From contig NZ_CP083956.1 of assembly GCF_006442795.2 (NCBI RefSeq), positions 1,116,001-1,180,000 on the forward strand: 64,000 nucleotides of DNA. The letters are read 5' to 3'. Each line of letters starts with the position of its first letter. Within the stretch, counting starts at the first letter, position 1. The translations under genes were made by a program, and so were the position numbers. Positions 45,582-56,693 of this stretch are shown in pieces. This DNA is from Mesorhizobium sp. B1-1-8 (GTDB taxonomy: Bacteria > Pseudomonadota > Alphaproteobacteria > Rhizobiales > Rhizobiaceae). Under the pieces are notes generated by a model, which ran no database searches, had not been told where the DNA came from, and saw only the letters and a program-made list of their open reading frames with translations.

Positions 45582-46052
45582 ATGGACGATCATGGTGAAT
45601 CGGCGCTCAGCGCCGGACTTTCCGGAGCGCTGACGGAATTCGGCCACCGCCTGATGGCGCGGGTCTATTACGCCGATACCGATTTCTCCGGCGTCGTCTA
45701 CCATGCGCGCTATCTCGAATTCCTCGAGCGCGGCCGCTCCGACTATCTCAGGTTCGCCGGCGTCCATCACACCGAATTGGCTGAAGGCAAGCACGGCGAG
45801 CGCATTGTCTGGGTGGTGCGGCGCATGGAGATCGACTTTCGCGCGCCGGCCCGCATCGACGACATCCTGACCATCGACACGCGCACCGAGGGCATTTCCG
45901 GCGCCCGCATCTTCATGGCGCAGCAACTGAAGCGTGGCGGCGAGGTGCTGGTCGAGGCAAAGGTCGAGGCGGCGATCATCGGCGAGAATGGCCGGCCGAG
46001 GCGATTCCCGCGGGAATGGGTAGCAGCATTCATGCCGAAAGGTCGCGGCTGA
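45582..46052 (+). CDS. ybgC: Tol-Pal-associated acyl-CoA thioesterase
   Basis: The 156-residue hotdog-fold enzyme has the 4-hydroxybenzoyl-CoA-thioesterase-type active-site region VYYADTDFSGVVYHARYLEFLERGR with catalytic Asp. YbgC hydrolyses acyl-CoAs and is the conserved first gene of Tol-Pal clusters. It has a 30-residue N-terminal extension; the internal ATG before ARVYYAD is a possible start. Confidence 0.93.
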   Translation: MDDHGESALSAGLSGALTEFGHRLMARVYYADTDFSGVVYHARYLEFLERGRSDYLRFAGVHHTELAEGKHGERIVWVVRRMEIDFRAPARIDDILTIDTRTEGISGARIFMAQQLKRGGEVLVEAKVEAAIIGENGRPRRFPREWVAAFMPKGRG

Positions 46053-46361
46053 CATCTCGGCGGTCGCGTCGGCCTCGTCCGGAGCACAACCAGCGGCACC
46101 GGAAGGGAAGCCACCCTGGCAAGCGCGGCAATGCGCCGCGCCATGCGTCCTAACCCATCCTTAACCATAACGGTTCATGAAGGAATCGGTGAAGATTGGC
46201 GCAATCCGCGCGCCTTCCTTTCACCAACATTTGCCCCGAAAAGGCCGCGAAACGGTGCATTCGGGGGCTATCCGCAAGCGTCAAGCTTCGCGCGATCGGA
46301 CCAAAGGGATGCCCATGGGCCAGCCGCCAGCAATGCCCGGAAAATCTTAAGGACTTAAGTC
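46053..46361. other. ybgC-tolQ intergenic region, no gene seen
   Basis: 309 bp with CCTTAACCATAACGG near 46157-46171 (half of a CtrA-type site only) and no credible frame or terminator. It probably holds the tolQRAB promoter, since it is unusually long for this cluster. Confidence 0.4.
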
Positions 46362-47072
46362 ATGGAAAACATCGCACTTGCCGACCCGGGCGCGCATTTG
46401 TCGATCTGGGCCCTGTTCATGCAGGCCGGCTGGGTGGTCAAGCTGGTGATGATCGGGCTGCTTTGCGCCTCGATCTGGACCTGGGCGATCATCATCGACA
46501 AGCTCGTCGCCTTCGGCCGCATGCGGCTGGCGCTCAACCGTTTCGAGCAGGTGTTCTGGTCGGGGCAGTCGCTGGAAGAGCTCTACCGCACGCTTGCCGA
46601 CCGCAAGACCAGCGGCATGGGCGCGATCTTCGTCGCCGCCATGCGCGAGTGGAAGAAGAGCTTCGAGAAGGGCGCCAAATCGGCGCTGGCGCTGCAGACG
46701 CGCATCGACAAGGCGATGGACCTGGCGCTGACCCGCGAGATGGAAAGGCTGGAGGGACGCCTCGGCTTCCTCGCCACCACCGGCTCGGCCGCCCCGTTCA
46801 TCGGCCTGTTCGGCACCGTCATCGGCATCATGACGTCGTTCCAGGCGATTGCGGCTTCCAAGAACACCAGCCTGTCGGTGGTTGCGCCCGGCATCGCCGA
46901 GGCGCTCTTGGCGACGGCCATCGGCCTGCTCGCCGCCATCCCCGCCGTCATCGCCTACAACAAGCTGTCATCGGATGCGAACAAACTCGCGGTGCGCATG
47001 GAAGGGTTCGCGGACGAGTTCTCCGCCATACTCTCGCGCCAAATCGATGAAAAAGTCGTGCAGAAGGCCTGA
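46362..47072 (+). CDS. tolQ: Tol-Pal proton channel TolQ
   Basis: The 236-residue protein has three helices; the channel part contains TTGSAAPFIGLFGTVIGIMTSFQ and the LLATAIGLLAAIPAVIAYNKL stretch. With TolR it uses the proton gradient to drive TolA, keeping the outer membrane attached during division. First of four closely spaced tol genes. Confidence 0.96.
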   Translation: MENIALADPGAHLSIWALFMQAGWVVKLVMIGLLCASIWTWAIIIDKLVAFGRMRLALNRFEQVFWSGQSLEELYRTLADRKTSGMGAIFVAAMREWKKSFEKGAKSALALQTRIDKAMDLALTREMERLEGRLGFLATTGSAAPFIGLFGTVIGIMTSFQAIAASKNTSLSVVAPGIAEALLATAIGLLAAIPAVIAYNKLSSDANKLAVRMEGFADEFSAILSRQIDEKVVQKA

Positions 47073-47081
47073 GGGACGATC

Positions 47082-47543
47082 ATGGGAATGTCTGCTGCAA
47101 GCGCAGGTGGCATAGGGCGAGGCGGGCGCGGCCACAGGCGGCGCGGGCGCCATCACGGGCTGATTTCGGAAATCAACGTCACGCCGATGGTCGACGTGAT
47201 GCTGGTGCTGTTGATCATCTTCATGGTCGCGGCGCCGCTGCTGACGGTCGGCGTGCCGGTCGACCTGCCCGATACACGGGCCAAGGCGATGAATGTCGAC
47301 ACCCAGCCGATCACCGTCTCGATCGACGCCATGGGCAAGATTTTCCTGCAGGAAACCGAGATCCCGATCGAGGAGCTTGTGGCCAAGCTGCAGGCGATCT
47401 CGAAGACCGGTTATGACGAGCGCATCTTCATCCGCGGCGACAAGTCGACGGACTATGGCACCGCGATGAAGGTCATGGCTCGCATCTCGGCCGCCGGCTA
47501 CAAGAATATCGGCCTGGTTTCGCTGCAGGAACAGGACCAATAG
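47082..47543 (+). CDS. tolR: TolR
   Basis: The 153-residue protein has one helix with proton-carrying Asp38 ([19 protein letters not shown]) after a glycine/arginine/histidine-rich N-terminus, and a periplasmic domain that can bind peptidoglycan. It follows tolQ by 9 bp and precedes tolA by 7 bp. Confidence 0.96.
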   Translation: MGMSAASAGGIGRGGRGHRRRGRHHGLISEINVTPMVDVMLVLLIIFMVAAPLLTVGVPVDLPDTRAKAMNVDTQPITVSIDAMGKIFLQETEIPIEELVAKLQAISKTGYDERIFIRGDKSTDYGTAMKVMARISAAGYKNIGLVSLQEQDQ

Positions 47544-47550
47544 ACGTCAG

Positions 47551-48717
47551 ATGCGGACCGGCCTCACCTCATCGGTGATCTTGCATGCGGTAGCGCTGGC
47601 CTTCGGGCTGTTCACGCTGTCGTCGCCGCCTGCCATGCCGGCCACCGACGTGGAATCGGTGGCGGTCGACATCGTGCCGATGGAGGCGATTGCACAGACG
47701 CTGCAGGGCAACAAGAAGTCGGTAATGCATGAGAAGCCCGCACCGCTGCCGACCAAACGGCCCGATGTCGTGCCCCACGCCGAGAAGGTCGGGGAAAACA
47801 CTGTCGACACCGAGAAGCCGGTAACGGACGACGCCAAACCAAAACCGGTCGACAAGACCTCCGCGCCGCCGCCAGCACCGACGCCGACCGAGAAGCCGGC
47901 CGCTGAAGACGTGCCCAAGCCGCAGGAGAAGCCGAAGCCGGTGCCGGCGACGGAAGTGGCGCCGACGCCGGCGCCGAAGGAAGAGGTCAAGCCCGAGCCG
48001 GTCAAGCAAACGGATCCCAAGCCGACCCCGGCCAAAGAGCCGACGCCGACGCCGCCGCAAGACAAGACCGCGGCCATCCAGCCGAAGGAAGAAGTCAAGC
48101 CCGACGCGGTGGCCGAGGCCATTGCCAAGGATCAGCCGACCGAGGAAGCAAAGCTGCCGGATTCGGCGCCTGCGCCGGAAGCGCGCCCGAAGCCGCAGCC
48201 GGCCCAGGCCGAGAGCCCCAAGGCGCCGGACCGCAAGGATGCCGAAAAGCCGGTGAAGGAAGCCTCCTCCAAACGGAAGTCGGATGACAAGCAGTTCAAC
48301 GCCGACGAGATTTCCGCGCTGCTCGACAAGCAGAAGCCTTCCGGCGGCGGCGCCAAGCGCTCGACCCAGCAGGCATCGCTCGGTGGCGAAAAAAACCAGG
48401 GCACCAAGCTTTCGCAGAGCGAGATCGATGGGCTGAAGACGCAGATAAAACGCTGCTGGAATGTGACCCCCGGTACATTTGACGGCGACAATATGAAGGT
48501 CACCATCAGGGTGAAACTGAACCAGAGCGGCGAGGTCGATGGAGCTCCGGAAATCGTCGATGGCGGTGATGGCTCCATGGGCGCTCGCATCGCGTCGGAA
48601 GGGGCACGGCGCGCGGTGCTGCGATGCGCACCCTACAATCTGCCCGCCGCGAAATATGATGGCGAGCTGGGGTGGAATGAGGTCGAGGTAACATTCATCC
48701 CAAGCGACATTTACTGA
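47551..48717 (+). CDS. tolA: TolA
   Basis: The 388-residue protein has an N-terminal helix ([19 protein letters not shown]), a long Pro/Lys/Glu-rich spacer (about 55-280) and a C-terminal TolA/TonB-like domain ([44 protein letters not shown]). It links the TolQR motor to Pal and TolB at the outer membrane. Low-complexity spacer is normal for the family. Confidence 0.95.
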   Translation: MRTGLTSSVILHAVALAFGLFTLSSPPAMPATDVESVAVDIVPMEAIAQTLQGNKKSVMHEKPAPLPTKRPDVVPHAEKVGENTVDTEKPVTDDAKPKPVDKTSAPPPAPTPTEKPAAEDVPKPQEKPKPVPATEVAPTPAPKEEVKPEPVKQTDPKPTPAKEPTPTPPQDKTAAIQPKEEVKPDAVAEAIAKDQPTEEAKLPDSAPAPEARPKPQPAQAESPKAPDRKDAEKPVKEASSKRKSDDKQFNADEISALLDKQKPSGGGAKRSTQQASLGGEKNQGTKLSQSEIDGLKTQIKRCWNVTPGTFDGDNMKVTIRVKLNQSGEVDGAPEIVDGGDGSMGARIASEGARRAVLRCAPYNLPAAKYDGELGWNEVEVTFIPSDIY

Positions 48718-48746
48718 CTTGCCGAGAGAACAACGAGGCTGAACGA

Positions 48747-50057
48747 ATGAAGAAATTTTTCACGACGCTAATGCTGATCGGCACGATTGCGGCCGGCATA
48801 AGCGGCCTCGCTACGATCCCAGCGGCGGCATTGGTCAAGCTCGATTTGACCCAACCCAATGTCGAGCCGCTGCCGGTCGCCATCACCGACTTTCAGTCCG
48901 GGGATGCGCTTGGCGCCGAGATAACGAAAATAGTCAGCGCCGACCTGAAGCGCTCCGGCCTGTTCGCGCCGATCGACAAGAGCGCCTTTATCGAAAAGAT
49001 CTCCAACCCGGATGCGCAGCCTCGCTTCGACGACTGGAAGGTCATCAACGCGCAGGCGCTGGTCACCGGCAGCGTCGGCAAGGAAGCCGATGGCCGTATC
49101 CGCGCGCAGTACCGGCTGTGGGACACGTTTGCCGGCCAGCAGCTGTCGGGCGAGCAGTTCTTCGCCAACGATGCCAACACCAGGCGCGTCGCGCATATTA
49201 TCGCCGACGCCATCTATGAGCGGCTGACCGGCGAGAAGGGCTATTTCGACACCCGCGTCGTCTTCGTCGACGAATCCGGCGCCAAGAATGCGCGCAAGAA
49301 GCGCCTCGCCATCATGGACCAGGACGGCGCCAATGTGCGCTACCTCTCCGACGGCCGTTCGATCGTGCTGACGCCGCGCTTCTCGCCGAACCGGCAGGAA
49401 ATTACCTACATGTCCTATGAGAGCGGACAGCCGAAGGTCTATTTGCTGCAGATCGAGACCGGCCAGCGCGAACTGGTCGGCAATTTCCCCGGCATGACGT
49501 TTGCCCCAAGGTTCTCGCCCGACGGCCAGAAGGTGATCATGAGCCTGCTGCGCGACGACGGCAATTCCAACGTCTTCGCCATGGATCTGAGGAGCCGCTC
49601 GACCACCCGGCTGACCAATTCGGCGTCAATCGATACCTCGCCGTCCTATTCGCCCGACGGCAGCCAGGTCGTCTTCACCTCGGACCGCGGCGGCCGCGCC
49701 CAGATTTATGTGATGGGCGCCGACGGCTCGGGCCAGACCCGTATCTCCTTCGGCGACGGCACCTATTCGACGCCGGTGTGGTCGCCGCGCGGCGACCTCA
49801 TCGCCTTCACCAAGCAGACCGGCAGCGAGTTCCAGATCGGCGTCATGAAGACCGACGGTTCTGGCGAGCGCATCCTGTCTTCCGGTTTCCAGCAGGAAGG
49901 ACCGACCTGGGCGCCCAACGGCCGCGTGCTGATGTTCTTCCGCGACTCCAATGGCGGGCCGAAGCTGGTTTCGGTGGACCTCACCGGCCGCAACGAACAG
50001 CAGATCCCGACGTCGAATTTTGCCTCGGATCCTGCGTGGTCGCCGCTGCTGGAATGA
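48747..50057 (+). CDS. tolB: TolB
   Basis: The 436-residue periplasmic protein has a signal peptide ([17 protein letters not shown]), a TolB N-terminal domain ([25 protein letters not shown]) and a six-bladed beta-propeller with PD40 repeats ([46 protein letters not shown]). It binds Pal and TolA. Start 29 bp after tolA. Confidence 0.97.
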   Translation: MKKFFTTLMLIGTIAAGISGLATIPAAALVKLDLTQPNVEPLPVAITDFQSGDALGAEITKIVSADLKRSGLFAPIDKSAFIEKISNPDAQPRFDDWKVINAQALVTGSVGKEADGRIRAQYRLWDTFAGQQLSGEQFFANDANTRRVAHIIADAIYERLTGEKGYFDTRVVFVDESGAKNARKKRLAIMDQDGANVRYLSDGRSIVLTPRFSPNRQEITYMSYESGQPKVYLLQIETGQRELVGNFPGMTFAPRFSPDGQKVIMSLLRDDGNSNVFAMDLRSRSTTRLTNSASIDTSPSYSPDGSQVVFTSDRGGRAQIYVMGADGSGQTRISFGDGTYSTPVWSPRGDLIAFTKQTGSEFQIGVMKTDGSGERILSSGFQQEGPTWAPNGRVLMFFRDSNGGPKLVSVDLTGRNEQQIPTSNFASDPAWSPLLE

Positions 50058-50062
50058 GAAAG

Positions 50063-50094
50063 GAACTGGAGAATTGAAGAATTGAAGAACTGAG
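50063..50094. repeat. Four tandem 8-bp units after tolB
   Basis: GAACTGGA, GAATTGAA, GAATTGAA, GAACTGAG lie in a row 6 bp after the tolB stop. A simple short tandem repeat, likely to vary in copy number. Confidence 0.7.
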
Positions 50095-50317
50095 GAAAAG
50101 ACTGATTCCTTGTCGCTTCAATTCCCTCTTTTCCACTGCCTCGTCGCGTTTTGGCCGCATTTCCGCTTACGGTCCGCGCGCATTGTGGCTCCGGGTGGAG
50201 AACGGTCGAGGACGGCGGCCCGCAACCAAACATTAACCGTATTTCTTGAATGCCGGTTAACCCAAACGTGGTTACTGGGTGATCAACGAAATCACTCGAA
50301 TGCGAAGGAGAGGCGGC

Positions 50318-50824
50318 ATGGGCCGTATCGCAGCACTTACCAGAAACCCGGCGATGATCGCGCTCGTGATGGCGCTCGCCGTCACCGGTTGCGCCTCGAA
50401 GAAGACGCCGAACAGCGCCGCCGATCTCGGTCTCAACGGCGCGGGTGCTGCGACGCCTGGATCGGCCCAGGACTTCACCGTCAACATCGGTGACCGCATC
50501 TTCTTCGACACCGATTCCTCGTCGATCCGTGCCGACGCGCAGACCACGCTGTCGCGCCAGGCGCAATGGCTGAACCAGTACAAGCAGTATGCCATCGTCG
50601 TCGAAGGTCATGCCGACGAGCGCGGCACGCGCGAATACAATCTGGCGCTAGGCGCCCGCCGCGCCGCCGCCACGCGCGACTTCCTCGTCTCCAAGGGCGT
50701 TGCCGCCAGCCGCCTGAAGACGATTTCCTACGGCAAGGAGCGTCCGGTCGCGGTCTGCGACGACATCTCCTGCTGGTCGCAAAACCGTCGCGCCGTCACC
50801 ACGCTTTCGGGCGCCGGTTCCTGA
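50318..50824 (+). CDS. pal: Peptidoglycan-associated lipoprotein Pal
   Basis: The 168-residue lipoprotein has a lipobox AVTGC (Cys25) and an OmpA domain (RIFFDTDSSSIRADAQTTLSRQAQWL; VEGHADERGTREYNLALGARRAAATRDFL) that binds peptidoglycan. ATG at 50318 is preferred to earlier starts because GGAG precedes it. The 260 bp from tolB hold the tandem repeat and probably a separate promoter. Confidence 0.96.
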   Translation: MGRIAALTRNPAMIALVMALAVTGCASKKTPNSAADLGLNGAGAATPGSAQDFTVNIGDRIFFDTDSSSIRADAQTTLSRQAQWLNQYKQYAIVVEGHADERGTREYNLALGARRAAATRDFLVSKGVAASRLKTISYGKERPVAVCDDISCWSQNRRAVTTLSGAGS

Positions 50825-50926
50825 CGCATGACCCCGAAAATCGGTTCCGATTTTCGGAAAGGATCATGCGTCGACTCATAAGTGCTACAGCGTCCTTTGC
50901 GCGTCTGCCGACGCGCGGCGCTGTAG
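50824..50926. repeat. Composite two-hairpin repeat (copy 2)
   Basis: First hairpin: ACGCATGA ... TCATGCGT with inner CCGAAAATCGG/CCGATTTTCGG. Second: CTACAGCG ... CGCTGTAG with inner GCGCGTC/GACGCGC. It begins on the last base of the pal stop. Inverse orientation of the element at 31964-32066. Confidence 0.8.
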
Positions 50927-51102
50927 GCGACATAAATACAACACCTCGATGCGAAAGGCGGCCCCTGGGCCGCCTTTTTCGCATCCAGCGGTCTGAAACA
51001 AAATTTGGCCGAAGTCTCGCGTCCTGCTATGAGCGCGAGGGCGCTTCGTCCACTGCGGTTCGGAAGGCGCGTCAAGCTAACGAATTCACGGCGAGAGACA
51101 TA

Positions 51103-52254
51103 ATGCATCTTAGAACTGTCCTCAGCGGCACGCTTGCGCTGCTGCTTTTATCTAGTATCGCGAGCGCCGCCGCGCCGGCAGGCGGCGGGCAATCCTCGGA
51201 CAGCGGCTTCACCTTCCATCTGCCGACGCTAGGCATTTTCGGCGACAAGAAGAAGCCGGAAGCGGCGCAGATCGCGCAGCAGGACGCTGCCGGCGCGACC
51301 GGTCTGGAAGACCAGCTTCGTCAGATGAACGGCAAGATCGAGGAGCTCAATTTCCAGATCCTGCAAATGCAGGAGCAGATCCGCAAGCAGCAGGAAGACA
51401 ACGAATTCCGCTTCCAGCAGCTCGAGGGCGCCGCGCCGGGCGCCAAGCCGGCCGGACAGAAAAAGTCCGAAGCCGCGCCGGCGAACAGCGATACGAATAC
51501 TGGCGATGCGGCCGCCGCCGGTGCCGGCAGCACGACGGGCGATGCCGGCACCGGCGTCGCCGAGGCGCCGGCAACGCAAGCCCCGGCCGACACCGTCACC
51601 CGGGACGGCGGCGGCAAGAGCGTCGGCGACGTCATCGTCGAATCGCAGACCGGCGACCCGGGTAAGCTGATCACCGGCGCGCCGCCGAAGAATTTCGGCA
51701 CCATCACCGTCGACAAGAACGGCAATGTCGTCAATGCCGAAGGCAATCCGCAGGCAAACGCGCCGGCGGAAGCTCCGGCGGCCACCGCGAGCGCGCCGAC
51801 CGCCGAGACTCCGGCGAAGAACGGCAAGAGCAAGGCCGGCGGCACGGTGGTGGCGGCGTTGCCTTCGACCAACGATCCGGACGAGCTCTACCGCAACTCC
51901 TACCAGTTCATCCTGTCGGGCGATTATCCCACCGCCGAGCAGGGTTTCCGTGACCACATCTCGCGCTTCCCCAAGGACGCCAAGGCGGCCGATGCGCATT
52001 ACTGGCTTGGCGAGTCGCTGCTCGGCCAGCAGAAGTACCGCGATGCGGCCGAGACCTTCCTTGCCGCCAGCAAGGAATATCCGAAGGCCAAGAAGGCGCC
52101 CGACATGCTGCTCAAGCTCGGCGTGTCGTTGGTCGGCCTGAAGCAGAATGACGTGGCCTGCGCCACCTTCAACGAGATCGGCAAGCGATATCCCGACGTT
52201 TCCGGAACGCTCAAGGAACGCGTCAAGCAGGAAAAAGCGCTGGCGTCGTGCTAG
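51103..52254 (+). CDS. cpoB: Cell division coordinator CpoB (YbgF-like)
   Basis: The 383-residue periplasmic protein has a signal peptide (LSGTLALLLLSSIASA), a coiled coil (LEDQLRQMNGKIEELNFQILQMQEQI), a long Ala/Pro/Thr-rich linker and C-terminal TPR repeats (DELYRNSYQFILSGDYPTAEQGFRDHI; YRDAAETFLAASKEYPKAKKAPDML). CpoB coordinates outer-membrane constriction with peptidoglycan synthesis through TolA. ATG at 51103; the longer upstream frame covers repeat DNA and is not coding. Confidence 0.92.
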   Translation: MHLRTVLSGTLALLLLSSIASAAAPAGGGQSSDSGFTFHLPTLGIFGDKKKPEAAQIAQQDAAGATGLEDQLRQMNGKIEELNFQILQMQEQIRKQQEDNEFRFQQLEGAAPGAKPAGQKKSEAAPANSDTNTGDAAAAGAGSTTGDAGTGVAEAPATQAPADTVTRDGGGKSVGDVIVESQTGDPGKLITGAPPKNFGTITVDKNGNVVNAEGNPQANAPAEAPAATASAPTAETPAKNGKSKAGGTVVAALPSTNDPDELYRNSYQFILSGDYPTAEQGFRDHISRFPKDAKAADAHYWLGESLLGQQKYRDAAETFLAASKEYPKAKKAPDMLLKLGVSLVGLKQNDVACATFNEIGKRYPDVSGTLKERVKQEKALASC

Positions 52255-52262
52255 TTTTTGCC

Positions 52263-52308
52263 TGCATGTCGTTGTCCCGCAACCGGGACCATTTTTGGGC
52301 GACATGCA
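52263..52308. repeat. ATGCATGTCG palindromic repeat (copy 2)
   Basis: TGCATGTCG (52263-52271) pairs with CGACATGCA (52300-52308); inner CCGGGACCATTTTTGGG. It ends 3 bp before the tilS start and covers the place of its ribosome site. Confidence 0.75.
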
Positions 52309-52311
52309 TTG

Positions 52312-53751
52312 ATGCTCGACACCGAGCCTGACCTTTCGACTTTTTTCGACTTCGATTTTTCCGACGGCGCAATTGCGGCCGTTTCCGGCGGCAGCGACTC
52401 CACCGCCCTTCTGCTTCTCATCAAGGACCATCTCGACCGCACCGCGCCGACTGCCAGACTGCTGGCGGTGACGATCGACCACGATTTGCGGCCGGGCTCG
52501 GCTGCTGAAGCGGAAGCCGTCGCCAGGCTATGCGCCGAGCACGGCATCGCGCATCGCACCTTGATCTGGTCCGGCAGCAAGCCGTCGAGCGGCCTGCCCG
52601 CCGCCGCGCGCGAGGCGCGCTACCGGCTGCTCGCGGAGACGGCGCGGGCGGAAGGCATGGGTCTGATCCTGACCGGTCACACCGCCGACGACCAGGCGGA
52701 AACGGTGCTGATGCGGCAGGCGCGTGAAAGAGGGGCGCGTGAAAGAGGGGCGCGTGAAGGGGCGACCCGTAGCGAGGGGACGAGCGACGACGGCCGCGGC
52801 CTGGCCGGCATGGCGCCCGCAACGCTTTACAATTGGCGGACGTGGATCGTGCGGCCGCTGCTTGGCATGCGGCGGGCGGCGCTGCGTGAAATGCTGCGGC
52901 GCCGCGGTATCGGCTGGATCGAGGATCCGACGAATCTCGACATACGTTTCGAAAGGCCAACAATTCGGGCCGCGCTGAAGGCAGACGACGGCGAGGCGCG
53001 CTTTGCGGAGTTGATCACAAAGGCCGGCCAAGCAGCCGCAGAGCGCGAGGAGATCGGGCGCCGCGCGGCCATACTGATCGACGCCTATGCGGACAAGCCA
53101 GCCCAGGGTTTGATCCGCCTCGACCGGGACTTCGCCGCCGATGAAGATGGCGAGGCGGCGATCTATGCGCTTCGCATCCTGCTCGCCACGGTCGGCGGCG
53201 CCGCTTTCCTCGCCGACGAGGCGCGCGCCCGCCTCCTGTTCGGGCGCCTGCGGTCCGGATCGCTTCGCGCCACATTGTCGCGGACCATGGTCGACGCGCG
53301 CCGCGCCGGCATCTTCCTTTACCGCGAGGGCCGCAACCTGCCGTCCGCCGCTCCGGCGATGGACAACCAGTTCTGGGATGGCCGGCGGCGGATCACATTG
53401 AGCGACAGCCCGGACTGGTTGGTGATCGCACCGCTGGGGCAGGCGGCCGCCAAACGCTCGCTCACGGAAGGTGGCGAACGCGCACAAGAAGGCGCCCCGC
53501 CGGCCCTTTTGCGCGCGGCGCTCGCCGCCGAACCGGTGCTATGGCGCGGTGGCGAACGCCTTGATTTTGCTGGCGATGATGCCGCAGCGCAGGGGGCTGC
53601 GGTCCTCCCGGCGGTGGCGCCCTTTGCCCGCTTCCTGCCGGCTTTCGATCTGCCGCCTGCTGCCGCCGTCGCCGCGCTCATCGGCGCGCCGCCGCTGCCG
53701 GCTCCGCCTTTTCACCGCCACGATCGCCGCGGAGCGTGGGCGAAAGCTTAA
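52312..53751 (+). CDS. tilS: tRNA(Ile)-lysidine synthetase
   Basis: The 479-residue enzyme has the PP-loop SGGSDS (25-30), VTIDHDLRPGS and LTGHTADDQAETVLMR of TilS, which modifies the CAU anticodon of tRNA-Ile so that it reads AUA. After ETVLMR an insert RERGARERGARE arises from a 15-bp tandem repeat (52721-52762). The C-terminal half is diverged, as usual in the family. ATG at 52312 has a repeat in place of a normal ribosome site. Confidence 0.92.
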   Translation: MLDTEPDLSTFFDFDFSDGAIAAVSGGSDSTALLLLIKDHLDRTAPTARLLAVTIDHDLRPGSAAEAEAVARLCAEHGIAHRTLIWSGSKPSSGLPAAAREARYRLLAETARAEGMGLILTGHTADDQAETVLMRQARERGARERGAREGATRSEGTSDDGRGLAGMAPATLYNWRTWIVRPLLGMRRAALREMLRRRGIGWIEDPTNLDIRFERPTIRAALKADDGEARFAELITKAGQAAAEREEIGRRAAILIDAYADKPAQGLIRLDRDFAADEDGEAAIYALRILLATVGGAAFLADEARARLLFGRLRSGSLRATLSRTMVDARRAGIFLYREGRNLPSAAPAMDNQFWDGRRRITLSDSPDWLVIAPLGQAAAKRSLTEGGERAQEGAPPALLRAALAAEPVLWRGGERLDFAGDDAAAQGAAVLPAVAPFARFLPAFDLPPAAAVAALIGAPPLPAPPFHRHDRRGAWAKA

Positions 53752-53770
53752 CCGACGCATGCTGTTATGC

Positions 53771-53797
53771 TTGGCAATGGGAGGCGCTCTCCCTATG
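53771..53797 (+). promoter_or_regulatory. Candidate heat-shock (RpoH-type) promoter of ftsH
   Basis: CTTGGC (53771-53776), 15 bases, CCCTAT (53792-53797) is close to the alphaproteobacterial RpoH pattern (CTTGAA, about 16 bases, CCATAT). It lies 61 bp before ftsH, a known heat-shock gene. Confidence 0.4.
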
Positions 53798-53857
53798 TTA
53801 GGCCCAAGCTTCCTCCATCATCGTGGGTCCGCCCCGCGGACGCCAACAGGACAATAG

Positions 53858-55792
<1,935 letters not shown>

Positions 55793-55818
55793 GGTTGGTG
55801 CGCGAAAGACTGATCGAG

Positions 55819-55848
55819 AAACGCCGCGGCTTGCTCCGCGGCGTTTTT
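55819..55848 (+). terminator. Rho-independent terminator of ftsH
   Basis: AAACGCCGCGG, loop CTTGCT, CCGCGGCGTTT followed by further T: eleven pairs, 27 bp after the ftsH stop. Confidence 0.9.
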
Positions 55849-55993
55849 GTTTGGGCCATCGGAGACAAGGCAAGGCTTCCCTCGTCCTGGCGCGTAGATA
55901 TCGCCCAACAGCAGATCCCCAGATACGCCCGAGGACGATGGCTCAACGTCTGCGGGAAAAACGGTGAACCGCTTTATCCGCCGTATTTGATTT

Positions 55994-56452
55994 TTATGAT
56001 TCAGCTTTCAGCCGCGCATTGCAGAGGCTGTAGTAACCGCCGCCCTTCTGGATCCAGCGAAGGCCGTTCAACGTACCCGCTTCCTTGTTGTCGTGGTAAC
56101 CCTGCAAGCAGGTCTTCATCCGGGCCTTAGCGGGCTTTTCGGTCTTGAACTCGGCGGCGAGGGTGGTTGGGAATGTCACGCCCGCCGGCGCTACCGTGGG
56201 GGCGACCGCCGCGCTGGTTTCCGTTTTCTGCTGCTCCGCGGATGTGACCGGATCCGCGCTGACGCTCTCCGCGGCGGACGTCGCGCATTTCTCCTTGCGG
56301 AAAGCAGCCCAGTCCATGCCGTTCAGAGTGCCGCCTTCCTTGGCCGCCCGATAGGTCTCGCCGCATTCCTTCATCGTCAGCGCGCTCGCAGGTGAGGCGT
56401 TCCAAGCGACCAATGCCGTCACAGCCAACGCCGCCAATTTCAAACTGAACAT
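55994..56452 (-). CDS. Secreted cysteine-module protein (two modules)
   Basis: The 152-residue protein has a signal peptide (KLAALAVTALVAWNASPASA) and two modules bounded by cysteines: Cys30-Cys56 (with GTLNGMDWAAFRKEKC) and Cys115-Cys144 (with GTLNGLRWIQKGGGYYSLC), joined by an Ala/Thr/Val linker with GVTFPTTLAAEF. ATG at 56452 follows AGGAGGG. It is a paralogue of the larger gene upstream. No known domain recognised; PsiF-like repeats are the nearest thing by eye. Confidence 0.8.
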   Translation of the reverse strand: MFSLKLAALAVTALVAWNASPASALTMKECGETYRAAKEGGTLNGMDWAAFRKEKCATSAAESVSADPVTSAEQQKTETSAAVAPTVAPAGVTFPTTLAAEFKTEKPAKARMKTCLQGYHDNKEAGTLNGLRWIQKGGGYYSLCNARLKAES

Positions 56453-56639
56453 TGAGACCCTCCTGATTGATGATAAGTTCGACATCTTTTTGTATACTGT
56501 TTGTTCCCTATATGTTCAACCGGAATCTTTGCGAGCTCCCGACAAACCTGGCGGTGGGCAGTATGGGCAAATCGACGATGCCGACAGTCCCGCCATATGC
56601 AGATGCGAGCAAGACCGCGGGCGTCTTCGCCTGCAACAA

Positions 56640-56671
56640 AAGGCCCGCGCATCTTGCGACGCGCGGGCCTT
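56640..56671 (-). terminator. Rho-independent terminator of the four-module gene
   Basis: AAGGCCCGCGC and GCGCGGGCCTT pair around ten bases; on the minus strand TTTTG follows. It lies 23 bp beyond the stop at 56694. Confidence 0.8.
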
Positions 56672-56693
56672 TCCCCTTCGAATAATTAGGCGA

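Noticed and set aside
50840..51102. Extension of the cpoB frame upstream through the two-hairpin repeat
   Set aside because: The frame is open by chance; the repeat is non-coding elsewhere and the signal peptide begins at 51103.
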